A DNA stretch of 57,010 bases from Bradyrhizobium sp. AS23.2 (GTDB lineage: Bacteria > Pseudomonadota > Alphaproteobacteria > Rhizobiales > Xanthobacteraceae): the NCBI RefSeq assembly GCF_001908185.1, contig NZ_LGHM01000129.1:1-57010 (forward strand), written 5' to 3'. Every line of letters begins with the position of its first letter. Position 1 is the stretch's first letter. A program made the translations under genes and the position numbers. The notes under the pieces are model-generated. The model saw only the letters and a list, made by a program, of their open reading frames with translations. It did no database searches and had not been told where the DNA came from. Of the stretch, positions 33,002 through 45,172 are shown in pieces.

Positions 33002-33847
33002 TTTGGAAGGGCCATCTTGGTTAGATCGCAACTTGAACCGAATGTCGGTATCGGTGGTTGCGCCTCCCCGATTTGAACCTGTCGCCCGACAGGATCGGAG
33101 ACTTTGGGCGGACCACCGGAGAAAATATCGCAGATTTGGGTGGTGTGGGGAAAAGCGGTAGCGCTCCCCCGCTACCAATCGTACGATTTTGCACGCCAGA
33201 CTACGATCTTCTGCGATTTTGCGCGGCGTTGTGCATTAAATTGTCACGACGTGCCCAAACGGACGATGTGCTGCGAGGTTTCCCATTGCCCCGTGCGCTT
33301 GGGGCCTCGCCGCGTCCCCAATGAAGTAGCTGATCATCCGCTGCAGAAGATTTCTCCTCCGACGAACAGCTGTGATCAGCGCTGCAATCTTCCTCTTGCG
33401 GCGACAATGCATGCTGATGGCGCAATGCGGATGTCCAGGCGGATGTCATCGCAACGCTTAGTAAGCGATTGATGGCCAGAATTGCGCGCTCAGCTACGGA
33501 CGAGCTGTAATTCATAGCTCCCTCTCGTGCCACAGGTTGCGAATGGCTGAACCTAGGACTCAGCGTTCAGCGTGACTGTGTTTCAGTTCACATTTGCTCG
33601 CGATCAACTCAAGTCGCCGCGGTCGTTGCGCGAACTGTCCAGGCGCAGCGATCGCGATTACCGTACCCGATATTTACTCGCGTAGTGCTTGCCGAGAATC
33701 TTGCGGGTCTGATCGGCCAGTTGCTTGTTAACGGTCGCTGGCAGCTTGGCGCGGCGCCTTTGCGGCTTCGGCCAATCGGTTCTCGAGCTCTGTTTTTTTT
33801 GGCATGCCCATAGCCGCAGATCAAAGTTGTGAGGGAACCGCCTTCAT
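33002..33847. other. Gene-poor debris right of the IS element
   Basis: About 850 bases without a gene I can support. The minus strand near 33660-33730 reads LPATVNKQLADQTRKILGKH then YASKYRVR before a stop, which looks like the C-terminus of a small basic protein of unknown family. The minus strand at 33533-33350 has a short open frame (NYSSSVAERAILAINRLLSV) without a recognisable domain. Probably remains of genes broken during insertions. Confidence 0.35.
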
Positions 33848-34561
33848 TTAGGCGACGATCTCGAGCGGAATGCCGATCGAAAGACCAAGATCGCGGTCAG
33901 CGCGCCCCTGGTTGACGGCGATTTCGGCGAGCCCGTTCGAGTTCTCGTACCAGAAGGCTGAGCCTGGCGGCCGATCACTGAAGGTTCTCTCGCGCTCCAA
34001 TACCCGACCCGCCGCGGCAAGCCTCGCGTTTGGCGGTAGCATGGCCGCCCTCAACCCAGTCATGGCGTTGCCGAAATGGTCCACTTAAACGATCTCGCAC
34101 AGGTCATCCGGCCAGTCTGCGCGGCGATCCCTGTCATCCCCTCGCTGGCCGGGCTGCGGCTCGCCGCGCGCCAGCATGGCTGCAACCGGCGCGAAGAGGT
34201 CGCGCCCGTGAAAGCTGGCCGACAGGTGCTCCGGCCTCCAGTCGATGTCCCAGCTGCGCGTCTTTGTGGCACGGCGCTGGACCAGCTCAAACAGGCCGTT
34301 GCCAGGGCCCACATACCACCGGCCGTCGGCCTCGAGCACAATCGCCGGGCGCGTCCCGCCGACGCCGGGATCGACGATGCAGAGAAAGACAGTCCCCGCT
34401 GCGTAGACTGCCAAGAGATACGCCGACGCCTTGGGATTGCCCACCGGCGCATCGGTGAAGAGGTCGATGGCGGGGACGCCCGGCGCCGTTTGGTGCAACA
34501 CCGCCTTGATTTGACCCGTGTAGGGGCCGTGCAACCCGAAATCCGTGAACAGCACGATCAT
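33848..34561 (-). pseudogene. SAM hydroxide adenosyltransferase (DUF62 family) with a nonsense codon
   Basis: From ATG 34561: IVLFTDFGLHGPYTGQIKAV, VDPGVGGTRPAIVLEADGRW, YVGPGNGLFELV (the family usually has PDNG), FHGRDLFAPVAAML, then a TAA at 34085-34087 directly before VDHFGNAMTGLRAA, which continues in the same frame to 33848. One stop codon, probably from a Tyr codon, splits an otherwise complete 237-codon gene. The family hydrolyses S-adenosylmethionine to adenosine and methionine. The two parts might still be made as separate fragments, but loss of function is more likely. Confidence 0.85.
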
Positions 34562-34608
34562 GTTATGCCCCAGTGGGACCTCGGTGGATTTGACTCACGC
34601 AAGCGTGC

Positions 34609-34998
34609 TCAATCACGTCGGTAGGCCTTGAACGAGAGTAGCGCGCCGAGCCCCAGGAGGACGATGGCTGCCGCAATGATCACGCCGGTCGCCCGGCCAA
34701 TTCCGGCGGCAATCGCGGCTAGTCCGGTTGGGAAAAGCATTCGTGCAAGCCCGCCGAGGACGGCAAGCCAACCAAGGACGGTGACGAGCACCGGCCATCC
34801 GTACGTCCAGCGATTGTGAACACGCACGATGGCAAGCCCAGCGACGAACAAGAGGATGCCAGACACAAAGATGAGCGCGGGGTCACGGGAAACTTGCTCC
34901 GTCAATGTAGGGAACAGGCCAATGTTCAGCAGCATGCCGGCAGCGATTGCGACAAGGGTGGGGCCGATCAGGCCGGCGATCATTTTCGAGGTTGTCAT
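34609..34998 (-). CDS. Small membrane protein (four helices), unknown function
   Basis: 129 residues from ATG 34998 (TTSKMIAGLIGPTLVAIAAG); the frame extends to 35082. Four hydrophobic segments are visible: IAGLIGPTLVAIAAGMLL, ALIFVSGILLFVAGLAIV, WPVLVTVLGWLAVLGGLA and GRATGVIIAAAIVLLGLGAL. The C-terminus SFKAYRRD is basic. No family motif beyond a general inner-membrane protein. It is separated from the SAM-hydrolase pseudogene by 47 bases on the same strand. Confidence 0.75.
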   Translation of the reverse strand: MTTSKMIAGLIGPTLVAIAAGMLLNIGLFPTLTEQVSRDPALIFVSGILLFVAGLAIVRVHNRWTYGWPVLVTVLGWLAVLGGLARMLFPTGLAAIAAGIGRATGVIIAAAIVLLGLGALLSFKAYRRD

Positions 34999-35340
34999 CG
35001 GCTTGGTCTCGGTCCGAGCATACCAATCTCCTTCCACTCTCGCGAGTTGCAGGCCGAGCGCCGGAAATCGGGCTGGCGGCATGCGGGGGTGAAGGCTTGC
35101 GTGACTGGCCCGAAGTGGGCGTCGCCCGCGTCGGGAAGCAATAATGTCTCAGCGGCGGGAGCGCTCCTGGATCTCAACGGCCGAGATTGTCGACGGTTCG
35201 GCTTACAGTCTCCGCCGATCGGGAATAGAATGCGCCGGCGCAGTTGGGCGCTCGTGCCGTCAGGCGGGCTCGGCTAGACGTCGTGGCGCAACTCTTCGTC
35301 ACGGCCCGTCGTCGGCAAAAAACGAGATTTGCCCAGCGAT

Positions 35341-35514
35341 CCACACGACGAATGCCAAAGCATGTACTGCCCAGGCTGTGGTGGGCGGATCATCGGCCGA
35401 GACTGGTATGACATCACTACTTGGCGGCTTACCAGCGACGGCCGCTGCGGCATTTGCTCCACCGCGATCCCGTGCTTGTTCGAGGCACGCCCGGGCGGCT
35501 GGGGCGACGGCGCG
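35341..35514 (+). pseudogene. C-terminal fragment of an AmrS-like radical SAM protein
   Basis: HDECQSMYCPGCGGRIIGRD, WYDITTWRLTSDGRCGICST, AIPCLFEARPGGWG is the zinc-ribbon-like tail typical of AmmeMemoRadiSam-system radical SAM proteins. No CxxxCxxC radical SAM core is found upstream, so it is a remnant. The stretch 34999-35340 holds nothing else I can support. Confidence 0.55.
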
Positions 35515-35620
35515 TCCCGATCCGGATCGGCAGACTGGAGGGCTGTGAGCCCGGATGATGCCGGCGTTGAGGCGCCTCACTGCTTGCGCGTTGGAGCGGG
35601 GGTCTGATGAGGAGGTCACG

Positions 35621-35977
35621 ATGAAGATCGATGGCACGGTATTTGGCGCGATTACGATTGACGGAAAGACGTATGAGCATGACGTGGTTGTTCGTCTTTC
35701 CGGCGAAGTTGTGAAGCGGAAGAAGAAGTTATCAAAGAGACTCTATGGGACTTCCCACGTGCTTTCAGAAGACGAGGCAAAATTTCTCTTCGAGAAGGGC
35801 TGCGACCAGGTCGTCATTGGCTCGGGTCAGATGGACCACGTGCGCCTATCGCCGGAAGCTGAAGCCTATTTCGAAAAAAAGGGCTGCAAGGTTCTCTTGG
35901 AGCCGACACCCGAGGCGATCCAGACGTTCAACCGGTCGCGCGAAAAGAGGATCGGGCTCTTTCACGTGACCTGTTGA
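35621..35977 (+). CDS. Mth938-like (MTH938/NDUFAF3-fold) domain protein
   Basis: 118 residues from ATG 35621, with GAGGAGG eight bases upstream (the frame is open from 35555). It has the Mth938-domain pattern: VFGAITIDGKTYEHDVVVRL, RLYGTSHVLSEDEAKFLFEK, GCDQVVIGSGQ, LSPEAEAYFEKKGCKVLLEP, TPEAIQTFNRS, ending RIGLFHVTC. Members have an unusual beta/alpha fold; bacterial function is unknown. It follows the AmrS-like fragment on the same strand. Intact and probably expressed. Confidence 0.82.
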   Translation: MKIDGTVFGAITIDGKTYEHDVVVRLSGEVVKRKKKLSKRLYGTSHVLSEDEAKFLFEKGCDQVVIGSGQMDHVRLSPEAEAYFEKKGCKVLLEPTPEAIQTFNRSREKRIGLFHVTC

Positions 35978-36742
35978 AAGAATGCCCTGCGCGTGAGCGA
36001 AGCCGCGTCATGGCCGACGTGGACGATGGCGTGAGCCGTCGACTACTTGACGTCGAAGGCATCCTCGCCATCCCGCGCATCGTTTTGGAAGCGATGCCAA
36101 CGCGCTGCAACACGCGCATGCCGTTACCAAGCGCGCCTGCGGTTGGCCGAGGTGCCTGGATGAGGGCCTGCCGGCGAGGGCGGTTCAACCCCCCGGGGGG
36201 CGCACGGGAGGAGCGAACGGGTGGGCGGCTTCCCGAAAGGCGCGGCGGCCCGCGGTGCTAGAAGCACGGTTCGGCCGCGCCGTGGATCGACCTAGCGCCT
36301 TGCGGCCGCCGCAAGGTGAAGGGTAGTATGGGCATCGAACTTGATGTCGACGCGATCCGTCCGGCGCCGCGCGAGCCGCGATCTATTAAGCGCCGCAGTT
36401 CCGATGAATGAGCGAGCTGCCCGGACGTGATGCTGAATCACGACGCCGCGCAATTTTCGTTTGGCGGCGTTGGGTTGGTTCGCTGGGCCCTCAAATCCCC
36501 AGCATTGTTGTGTATGCAACGGCGGGGGAAGGATTCAATGCGTCACGCTGGGGCCTTTGCTCACGTGGTCCCAGTCGGGCGGGAGGCTCCGCGCGACAGC
36601 GAGGGCACCTCGTTGGCGACCTCGTTAGCCAGACCTTCTGATGCGACCTTGCGCCATCGTTGAAAGCTCTTTCGGCGGCCGATACCAATGTCGAAAACCT
36701 TATAAAAAAGAATAGCTTCCAGAGGAACATCGGGAGGGTGTA
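35978..36742. other. Intergenic stretch, no supported gene
   Basis: About 760 bases. The plus strand at 36010-36150 has a short frame (ADVDDGVSRRLLDVEGILAI) with no match I recognise, and the minus strand at 36519-36292 another (KRKLRGVVIQHHVRAARSFI). No operator copies are seen. Likely decayed DNA upstream of the dipeptide transporter operon. Confidence 0.35.
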
Positions 36743-37740
36743 TTGGCACCACTCCTGCAGATCAAGGATTTGCATACCGAATTCCGGACCGGCGCGGGAG
36801 TCGTGCGCGCTGTCGACGGGATATCTTACACTGTCGAACAGGACGAGACAGTCGCGATTGTCGGCGAGAGCGGGTCGGGCAAGTCCGTCGGGGCGCTGTC
36901 AATTCTGCGCCTGATCCCGGATCCGCCTGGGCGGATCACGCGTGGCGAGATTCTGTTCGCCGGCCGCGACCTCATGCAGTTCTCCGACGCGCAAATGCGC
37001 GAAGTGCGGGGCGGCGACATCGGAATGATCTTTCAGGAGCCGATGACGTCATTGAATCCCGTACTCACCATCGGCCGGCAGATCACCGAGACGCTTGAGC
37101 AGCACCGCCAGGCCGATCCCGCTTCGGCGCACAAGCGCGCCATCGAGCTCCTCGGGCCTGGTCGGCATCGCCGATCCCGCCCGCCGCCTCAAGCAGTATC
37201 CACACCAGCTCTCGGGTGGCATGCGCCAGCGAGTCATGATCGCGATCGCGATCGCCTGTGATCCCAAGCTCATTATCGCGGACGAGCCGACGACTGCGCT
37301 CGACGTGACTATCCAGGCGCAGATACTCGAACTGATGAACGGGCTGACGCGCCGGCTCAACGTGGCGCTCATCATCATCACGCACAATCTCGGCGTGGTG
37401 GCGCGCTACGCCAAGCGGGTCAACGTCATGTATGCGGGGCGAATCGTCGAGAGCGGCCCGGCGGCGGCGATCTACCACGACCCGCGCCATCCTTACACGA
37501 TGGCATTGCTGCGGTCGGTGCCCCGGCTCGATCGCCCGCGCCAGGGCGCCTCGACCCGGTGAACGGCCAGCCCCCAGACCTCGCGCACCTCGACCAAGGC
37601 TGCGCATTCCGCCCGCGTTGCCGCTTCGCCGTGGAAGCCTGCGCTCGGGTGCGGCCGCCGCTCGAGCCGGCAGGGCCGGCGGGCCACCTCGCGGCGTGCC
37701 TGCGCTCTGGGGAGATCGTCGCGGCGGCCGGAGCGGTGGC

Positions 37741-37744
<4 letters not shown>
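36743..37744 (+). pseudogene. dppD: DppD-like ABC transporter ATPase, two frameshifts
   Basis: Starts at TTG 36743 after GGGAGG. Walker A GESGSGKSVGALS and Q-loop FQEPMTSLNPV are in the first frame. An extra G near 37153 shifts the frame; the signature LSGGMRQRVMIAIA, Walker B LIIADEPTTALDV and H-loop ITHNLGVVA follow in a second frame. A missing C near 37545 restores the first frame for the C-terminal zinc-like GCAFRPRCRFAVEACARVRP to the TGA at 37742. All ATPase motifs are present but cannot be read in one frame. The stop overlaps the dppF-like start (ATGA). First gene of the operon. Confidence 0.85.
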
Positions 37745-38736
<992 letters not shown>

Positions 38737-38812
38737 ATTCGGTCCATCTGTGGCGGATGGCTCTACGGAATCCATCCCAATAACAAAGGGGGGAAGGAAA
38801 AGGAGGAAGCAA

Positions 38813-40422
38813 ATGATCAGGAAATTAGGACTGGCGGCAGCCGGTCTTGGCGCTGCTCTTTGCATCGCGAACGTGGCCGCCCCTGCGGCTGCCGACACCC
38901 CGAAGCGCGGCGGGATACTGACCTTCATGATCCCGGCGGACGCTCCGCCGAGTTTCGACGGTCACCGCGAGACTACCTATGCGACTGTGCACGCGGCTGC
39001 ACCATTCTACAGCGTGCTGATCAGGGTCAATCCGGACAATCCGTCGTCGACCATCGATTTCGTCTGCGATCTTTGCACCGAGATGCCGACGCCGACCGAC
39101 GGCGGCAAGACCTACACCTTCAAGATCCGGGAGGGCGTGAAATTCCACGACGGCTCGCCGCTCACGGCTGCGGACGTTGCGGTGAGCTGGCAGGAGATCG
39201 TCCATCCCCGCGAGGGCGAATCGAGCGCACGCGAGAGCTACTTCATCATGGTCGACAAGGTCGAGGCGCGTGATGCGACCACCGTGGTGTTCCGACTGAA
39301 GTTCGCGACGAACGCGTTTCTGCCCTCGCTCGCCGATCCCTTCGCTTGGATCTACAAGAAGGAGATCCTCGACAAGGATCCACGCTGGTTCGAGAAGAAC
39401 ATCATGGGCTCCGGCCCGTTCAAGTTCGCCGGCTACGAAATCGGACAGTCGATCAAGGGGGTACGCAATCCCGACTATTATCACCAAGGACAGCCTTATC
39501 TCGACGGATTTATCGGCATCTTCGCGGCCAAGCAGGCCGTGCGGGTCGACGCGATCCGCGCCGACCGCGCCGCCATGGAGTTCCGCGGCCTGCCGCCTTC
39601 GGCGCGCGACGAGCTCGTGCGCGAGCTCGGCGACAAGATCACCGTTCAGACGAGCGACTGGAACTGCGGCAACCTGGTGACTCCCAACCACAAGCGGAAG
39701 CCGTTCGACGACGTGCGGGTCCGCCGGGCGCTTGCACTGGCAATCGACAGCTGGCACGGCGCGCCGGCGCTCGCCAAGATCGCCACCGTGCATACGGTCG
39801 CCGGCATCGTTTTTCCGGGATCGCCGCTGGCAGCGACCAAGGAGGAGCTGCAGACGTTGGCCGGGTTCTGGCCGGATATCGGGAAATCGCGCGAGGAGGC
39901 CAAGCGCCTGCTCAAGGAGGCAGGGGCCGAAGGACTCAAATTCGAGCTGATGAACCGAAACGTCGACCAGCCCTACAAGTATGTCGCCACCTGGCTGATC
40001 GACGAGTGGAGCAAGGTCGGACTGGAGGTCACGCAGCGCGTGCTGCCGACCGGTCCGTTCTTCGAGCGCTGCGTCACGGCACATTCGATGTAACCGTGGA
40101 CTTCAACTGTCAGAGCGTGGTGAACCCGCTTCTGGACATCGGCAAGTTCTTGCCGCACTCGGTCTATGCCGAGAACTACGGCAACTACGACGACGATAAG
40201 GAGGTTGCCCTCTATCAGGCGCTTCTTCACGAGACCGATACCGTCAAGCAGCGAGCGATGCTCCGCGAGTTCGAAAAATACGTTCTCGACACCCAGGTGC
40301 ACATGCTGATGACGCCGTGGTGGAATCGCATTATCCCCGCCCGGTCGTATGTGAAGGGCTGGAAGATCAGTCCGAGCCATTACCTCAATCAGGACTTGGC
40401 CAACGTGTGGCTCGACAAGTAG
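38813..40422 (+). pseudogene. dppA: Family-5 (peptide-type) substrate-binding protein, frameshifted
   Basis: Starts at ATG 38813 with AGGAGGAAGC upstream. Signal peptide LGLAAAGLGAALCIANVAAP-AAA; then family-5 blocks RGGILTFMIPADAPPSFDGH, YTFKIREGVKFHDGSPLTAA, GSGPFKFAGYEIGQSIKGVR and DDVRVRRALALAID. At about 40069 a C is missing, so the frame ends early at 40093 (RCVTAHSM). The true continuation (GTFDVTVDFNCQSVVNPLLD to NQDLANVWLDK) is in another frame to 40422. A single indel removes the last about 110 residues. Full length would be about 535, typical for the family. Confidence 0.85.
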
Positions 40423-40488
40423 GCCGCCGCGATGCTGGTCGACAACCGCTGACTGGCATCACGGCGCGGTCAGGATCGGACGCATAGG

Positions 40489-41458
40489 ATGTACCGGTAT
40501 ATCGTGAACCGGGTGCTTCTCGTGATCCCGACGCTGGTCGGAGCGGCGGCACTTGTGTTCGTGCTGATGCGCCTCATCCCGGGAGACATCTGCGTGGTCC
40601 GTCTCAGCTCCGGTGGCGGAAGCGTCGACCCGCGCGCTGTCGCGCTTTGTCACGCCGAGCTCGGACTCGATCGTGCGCTAGTCCTACAGTTCCTGGACTT
40701 TGTGTGGGGCTTCTTTCGCCTCGACTTCGGCATCTCGATGTGGTCGGGCAAGCCCGTCGCCGAAGAGATCGCGGCGCGCTTGCCGATCTCGCTAGAGATC
40801 GCCGTGATGGCGACAGTAGTTGCCATCGTCATCTCAGTCCCGCTCGGGATCATCTCAGCGTTGAAGCAGAACAGCTGGATCGACCACGTGGTCCGCACCA
40901 CCGCCATCGCGGGCATAGCAACGCCGTCGTTCTGGCTCGGAATCGTCTCCATCCTGGCCGTTCTCGATATCTCGCATGCAATATTCGGCGCGCCCTGGAT
41001 GCCCCCGATCGACTACGTCCCGTTCTGGCAGGATCCGCTTCGCAACCTGTCGATGGTCATCCTGCCGGCGCTTACGGTCGGTTACCGCTACGCCGCTGTC
41101 ACCATGCGGATGACGCGCTCTGCGATGCTCGAGGTCTTGCGCGAGGATTATATCCGGACCGCCCGCGCGAAGGGTCTGGTCGAACGGCTCATCATCAACC
41201 GGCGCGCGCTCAAGAACGCCCTGCTGCCGGTCGTGACCTTGATCGGCATCGAGTTCGCCTTCCTGATCGGCGGGCTCGTGGTGACCGAACAGGTGTTCAA
41301 TCTCAATGGCGTCGGCCGCCTGTTCGTGCTGGCCGTCCAGAACCAGGACTATACCCTGACGCAGGCCCTCGTGATGCTCACGGTCGCGGTCTTCGTGTTC
41401 GTCAATCTCGTGGTCGATCTGCTCTGCATGGCTCGATCCGCGGATCCGCTACGGCTAA
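40489..41458 (+). pseudogene. dppB: DppB-like permease, frameshift near the C-terminus
   Basis: From ATG 40489: MYRYIVNRVLLVIPTLVGAA with the usual six membrane segments and the EAA-type loop (EVLREDYIRTARAKGLVERL). Near 41424 two bases are missing: the family end AWLDPRIRYG and its TAA (41456-41458) lie in another frame. The frame actually read continues to 41634 through the start of the next gene, replacing the last about ten residues with 70 unrelated ones. Because only the tail is altered, partial function is possible, but coupling to dppC is disturbed. Confidence 0.8.
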
Positions 41459-41476
41459 AGAGTGGGAGCTCGTACC

Positions 41477-42580
41477 ATGGTCGATCTCGCGCCCTACGTT
41501 CCTGCCGTCGACACCGCGGCGGAGGGCCTGCGCCCGTCGCGCGAAGGCATCATCGGCTTTTGCCGCCGCCAGCCGCTCGGGACGGTCGGCCGAGTGTTGG
41601 TGCTGGTGATGGCAGTCGCCGACCTCGCGGCTGATTGGATCGCACCCTACAATCCGACATCGAACGACTTCGCCGCCATGACGGAACCGCCGAGCTGGGC
41701 GCACCTCATGGGCACCGATCAGTTTGGCCGCGACCTGTTCTCCCGCATCGTTTTCGGCGCGCGCACCGCCTTGATCGTGGGGTTCTCATGCGCGATCGTC
41801 GGGGGCGTCGCCGGTCTCGTGCTCGGCGTGGCAAGCGCCTATTTCGGCGGCCGCCTCGACCTCGTCCTGCAGCGCGTTATGGACGTGGTGATGGCCTTCC
41901 CGCTGATCATCATGGCCCTCGCCGTCATCGCTATCTTCGGCAGCGGGGTCTACAACGTGATCGTGGCGATCACAATTCCGCTCATCCCCCGTTGCGCGCG
42001 GGTCGTGCGCTCCAGCGCACTTGCGATCCGTGAGGTCCCTTATATCGATGCCGCGCGCGCCTGCGGCTTCGGCCACGCGCGTATAATACTTCGCCACATG
42101 GTGCCGAACGTGCTCGCGCCGTTCCTGATCATGCTGACTGCATTCGTCGGCCAGGCGATTCTGGCGGAGGCGTCGCTGTCCTATCTTGGGCTCGGCGTGC
42201 AGGAGCCGACGGCGGCGTGGGGCCTGATGTTGCAGGGAGGCGCCGAGGAATACGCCTCGACGGCGCCGTGGATCGCCGTCTTTCCGGGTCTTGCGATCGC
42301 GCTCACCGTTTTCGGCTTCAGTTTGTTCGGCGACGCGCTCCGCGATGCCCTGGATCCCAAGCTGTGCGATCGCCGATCGGGCGGCAATCTTCCGAAATCA
42401 CGACGCCATCGATGGCAAAGTCGAAGATGTGGAAGTTCCGTAAATCGACGCCCGCGGCTCAGCCTGTTTTGGTCTAACCGTCGTTCTCTTGTCTATCAGG
42501 GGGAAACGACGATCGGTATCTCGCGAATATCGGCATTCATGACATTGCCGTTGAGCGTAATGGTTGCGAACATCGTGTAA
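41477..42580 (+). CDS. dppC: DppC-like permease with abnormal C-terminal extension
   Basis: Starts at ATG 41477. The permease is complete to ALRDALDPKL (about 42366): MGTDQFGRDLFSRIVFGART, the EAA loop (IREVPYIDAARACGFGHARI) and five to six membrane segments. The normal stop (family: DALDPRLRG) is missing, and the frame runs another 70 residues (CDRRSGGNLPKSRRHRWQSR...) into the 3' end of the convergent gene. The body is intact; the tail is acquired from non-coding DNA, suggesting that a deletion or rearrangement joined the two operons here. Confidence 0.8.
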   Translation: MVDLAPYVPAVDTAAEGLRPSREGIIGFCRRQPLGTVGRVLVLVMAVADLAADWIAPYNPTSNDFAAMTEPPSWAHLMGTDQFGRDLFSRIVFGARTALIVGFSCAIVGGVAGLVLGVASAYFGGRLDLVLQRVMDVVMAFPLIIMALAVIAIFGSGVYNVIVAITIPLIPRCARVVRSSALAIREVPYIDAARACGFGHARIILRHMVPNVLAPFLIMLTAFVGQAILAEASLSYLGLGVQEPTAAWGLMLQGGAEEYASTAPWIAVFPGLAIALTVFGFSLFGDALRDALDPKLCDRRSGGNLPKSRRHRWQSRRCGSSVNRRPRLSLFWSNRRSLVYQGETTIGISRISAFMTLPLSVMVANIV

Positions 42581-45172
42581 CGGCCGACCGGCAACCGGTT
42601 CTTGAAATCGAATTGGAACGAGGAGCTTTCGCCGAGAGGGACAGCGCCGGCTAGCACTACATGCCTTTGATCGTTGACGACCACGAACCGACATTCCGGG
42701 GGTGTTCGTTTCAGTGCATCCAGCGGTATGGATGAAATCGGCATGCGCGTGAGGCGATACCTGCGCTGAAACTTGTCGATCACTTCGACGTCGCCCGATA
42801 TTCGGATCCTATCACCCATCGAGTCCACTGCAGTGATAAATCCGCGACGTGGGATCGCGTAAGAGTCATAGGAGCCCACGCCCAGCGGGTAGCTCAAATC
42901 CCTGAACGCAGAGAGCATCACGCTGTCATGCGACCAGCTTTTGAGCTGATAGGGCCCGTTGGTCACTAGAAAATGGCCATTGGCCTTGTAGAACGCGGCG
43001 AGCGCCGCCCATCGCCGACGTGCTTCGTCGACGCTGACCAGCTGGCGCAAGGTTTCGGGTCGGTAGCCTTCACGCTCGAAGCTCTCGGCCAATGCCGCGA
43101 ACCGCGCGTTCAGCGGTTGTGATCGGACGAGATCCAGCCATTCAACGCCGCGGCGAATGGCTTCCGTCTGCGAAAATGCCGCCCAGTTTCGCTCGACTGC
43201 TTCTTCCATCAGAACAAGAAGATGCCAGGGCAGCGTACTCCAAGGGGGGGGCCGGCAACGCCTCTCGCTCCGGGCTCATCGAGGTGCTGGTCGTATAGAC
43301 CTCGATGGTGAATACTTCACGGAGGAAATCGACGTCGCCGACCCTGAAGGATTTGGACGCGGTGTCGGTGGCCACGACCCGCAAGCCGGCAAGCTGGCGG
43401 CGTATCGGCGCGGTCGCTGTATCGATTGATTGATCGTAATGGGTCTCGCGGCCGTCGCCACGAATGCCCCAGCGATATGCAAGGATGTAGGGGTAGAGCA
43501 GATCGGCTGCCGTCATCTTCGTCCCATCGTGGAACGCGGAGCCGAGCAGACGATAGACCAATTTTGTCCTGGCGAATTGGCCGGGACCGATGGCCTGGAG
43601 CCGGCCGCTATCTGCATCAGGCAGTACCGCGTCCGCGGGTATCGCAATCTTATTTTCCGCCACCGCCGATGGTTGCGCGGATGGCCTGCTGCGCTCGACG
43701 ATCGGCTCGGCCAGGATCGACAGACTGACGCAGGTGTAGACCACCATGAGCGCCGTGAGCGGGATCTGAGAGGCCAACGCGAGCTTGCGCGCGGCAAATG
43801 TCTGCATCGCCTGCACATGCGCGAGATAAACTGCGGCGATGTGCCCGAGAAGAACGGCCCCGACCGCCGTGTACCAGGCAAAGCGAGCACCGACGATTGC
43901 AATGTTTGGGCGGTAACTCGCGGTCCCGAACAGATTCCAGCCGTAGCCGAAGGGATCGGAGAGCAGCGGAACGATGTATTGCCCCTGGACCAGAAGGTAT
44001 ACGAGGTAATGCGCAACGTGGTAGCCAAGCGCGATTGGGATTAGCGTGAGGGCGAAGCTCTGGGCGGTCTGCCGTGGCGAAAATTGCCACTGCGTCGCCG
44101 CACTCATGATGATGCTCACCATCCAATAGGCCGACAGGAACAGGAGCCAGAACGCAACCAGGCCGATGCTTCGTACTGCCATCGGGCCGAGTTCGGCGAC
44201 ATCAGATAAGCGCGCGATGACCGCGGATTCTACGACCGACCATTCGGGAGTCGCGATGAGGCCATCGTAAAGAACACTCGACAGGAGCAGCAGAACCAGC
44301 GCCATCATCGATGGCGAAACCTGATCGCGATAGGTCAAGCCCGTTCCAAATCGTCGCAGCAAGAATTGTGGTTTCGGCGGGTTGGTGCGTATCTCCGTTG
44401 GCGCGAAGCGGGCGAAGGTGCCGAATACGACAGTGAAGAGCTCGCCGTGCCGCAGCCAGGTCTCGCTGCCGAACACGAACATGCCGGTCCAGGTCAGCAC
44501 GGAATAGCCGAGTGCGAAGGTGGCGATGTGTGACGGCACGGCAGGCGTCGGATAGACGAGCTCGGTCCAGGAGAAGGCCAGCAGCAAGAGCACGGCGGGC
44601 CAGACACCGAGTACGTGGGGATACGGTTTGTCGAGCGCAAGATTGCGGCCGCAAATGTGCCTGTACGCCGCCTCCACCCCGTCGAAGATAGTCCGCAATG
44701 GATTGATGAGCGGCCAGATATTTCCGACGAAGGCCGAAATATAGGCGAGGCCGACCCAGGCAATGATCCAGACGAGGGTCGGAGCGAGATTGCGGTAAGG
44801 ATTTTGATCGCCGAGAAAACCCGCCAGCAGCATCGCAGCAAACAGGACCAGAGCGCTCAGCCTGAGCGGAACGCCCAACGCCGCCGCGACGGCTCTTCCG
44901 AGCGGATAATCGAACAAATCGCTACGTGAATGGGGGCGCGTCGGCGGTGCGCTGTGCACGAACAGGCCGACGATCACGAAGGAGAGCACCACCGCGGCCG
45001 CGGCGCCTAAGAGATAAAGAGGCAGCGGCAGGGGGAGGTCATAACGCTGGCCGAAGCCGTGCGCCGTGGCTGGGGTGAAGCTCACGAGCACGGCCGCAGC
45101 CGCTAACGGCCAGCATCCAGCCGCTATCAAGCGTTGACGAACGTTCCTACGGGTAGACCTCGATACGAACAA
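42496..45172 (-). CDS. Polytopic membrane protein fused to a family-5-binding-protein-like C-terminal domain (frameshifted at a C8 tract)
   Basis: Residues about 1-430 form a membrane domain with ten or more helices (opening HGFGQRYDLPLPLPLYLLGA). From memory it resembles polytopic proteins that databases label fenitrothion hydrolase; not verified. After a linker, residues about 480-890 match the C-terminal half of the 50126 protein (FARTKLVYRLLGSAFHDGTK, AADLLYPYILAYRWG, FLVTNGPYQLKSWSHDSVML). At 43244-43251 a run of eight C (coding strand) shifts the frame: the upstream part stops at 43142 and the rest is read to 42496. With seven C the gene would be one frame of about 891 codons. The start is uncertain: the first codon is TTG 45172, overlapping the cupredoxin-like gene; TTG near 45132 after AGGA is possible. 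Last gene of the operon. Confidence 0.75.

Noticed and set aside
33045..33130. tRNA-like look of CCCGATTTGAACCTGTC and surrounding sequence
   Set aside because: No acceptor or T-stem pairing could be built; not a tRNA.
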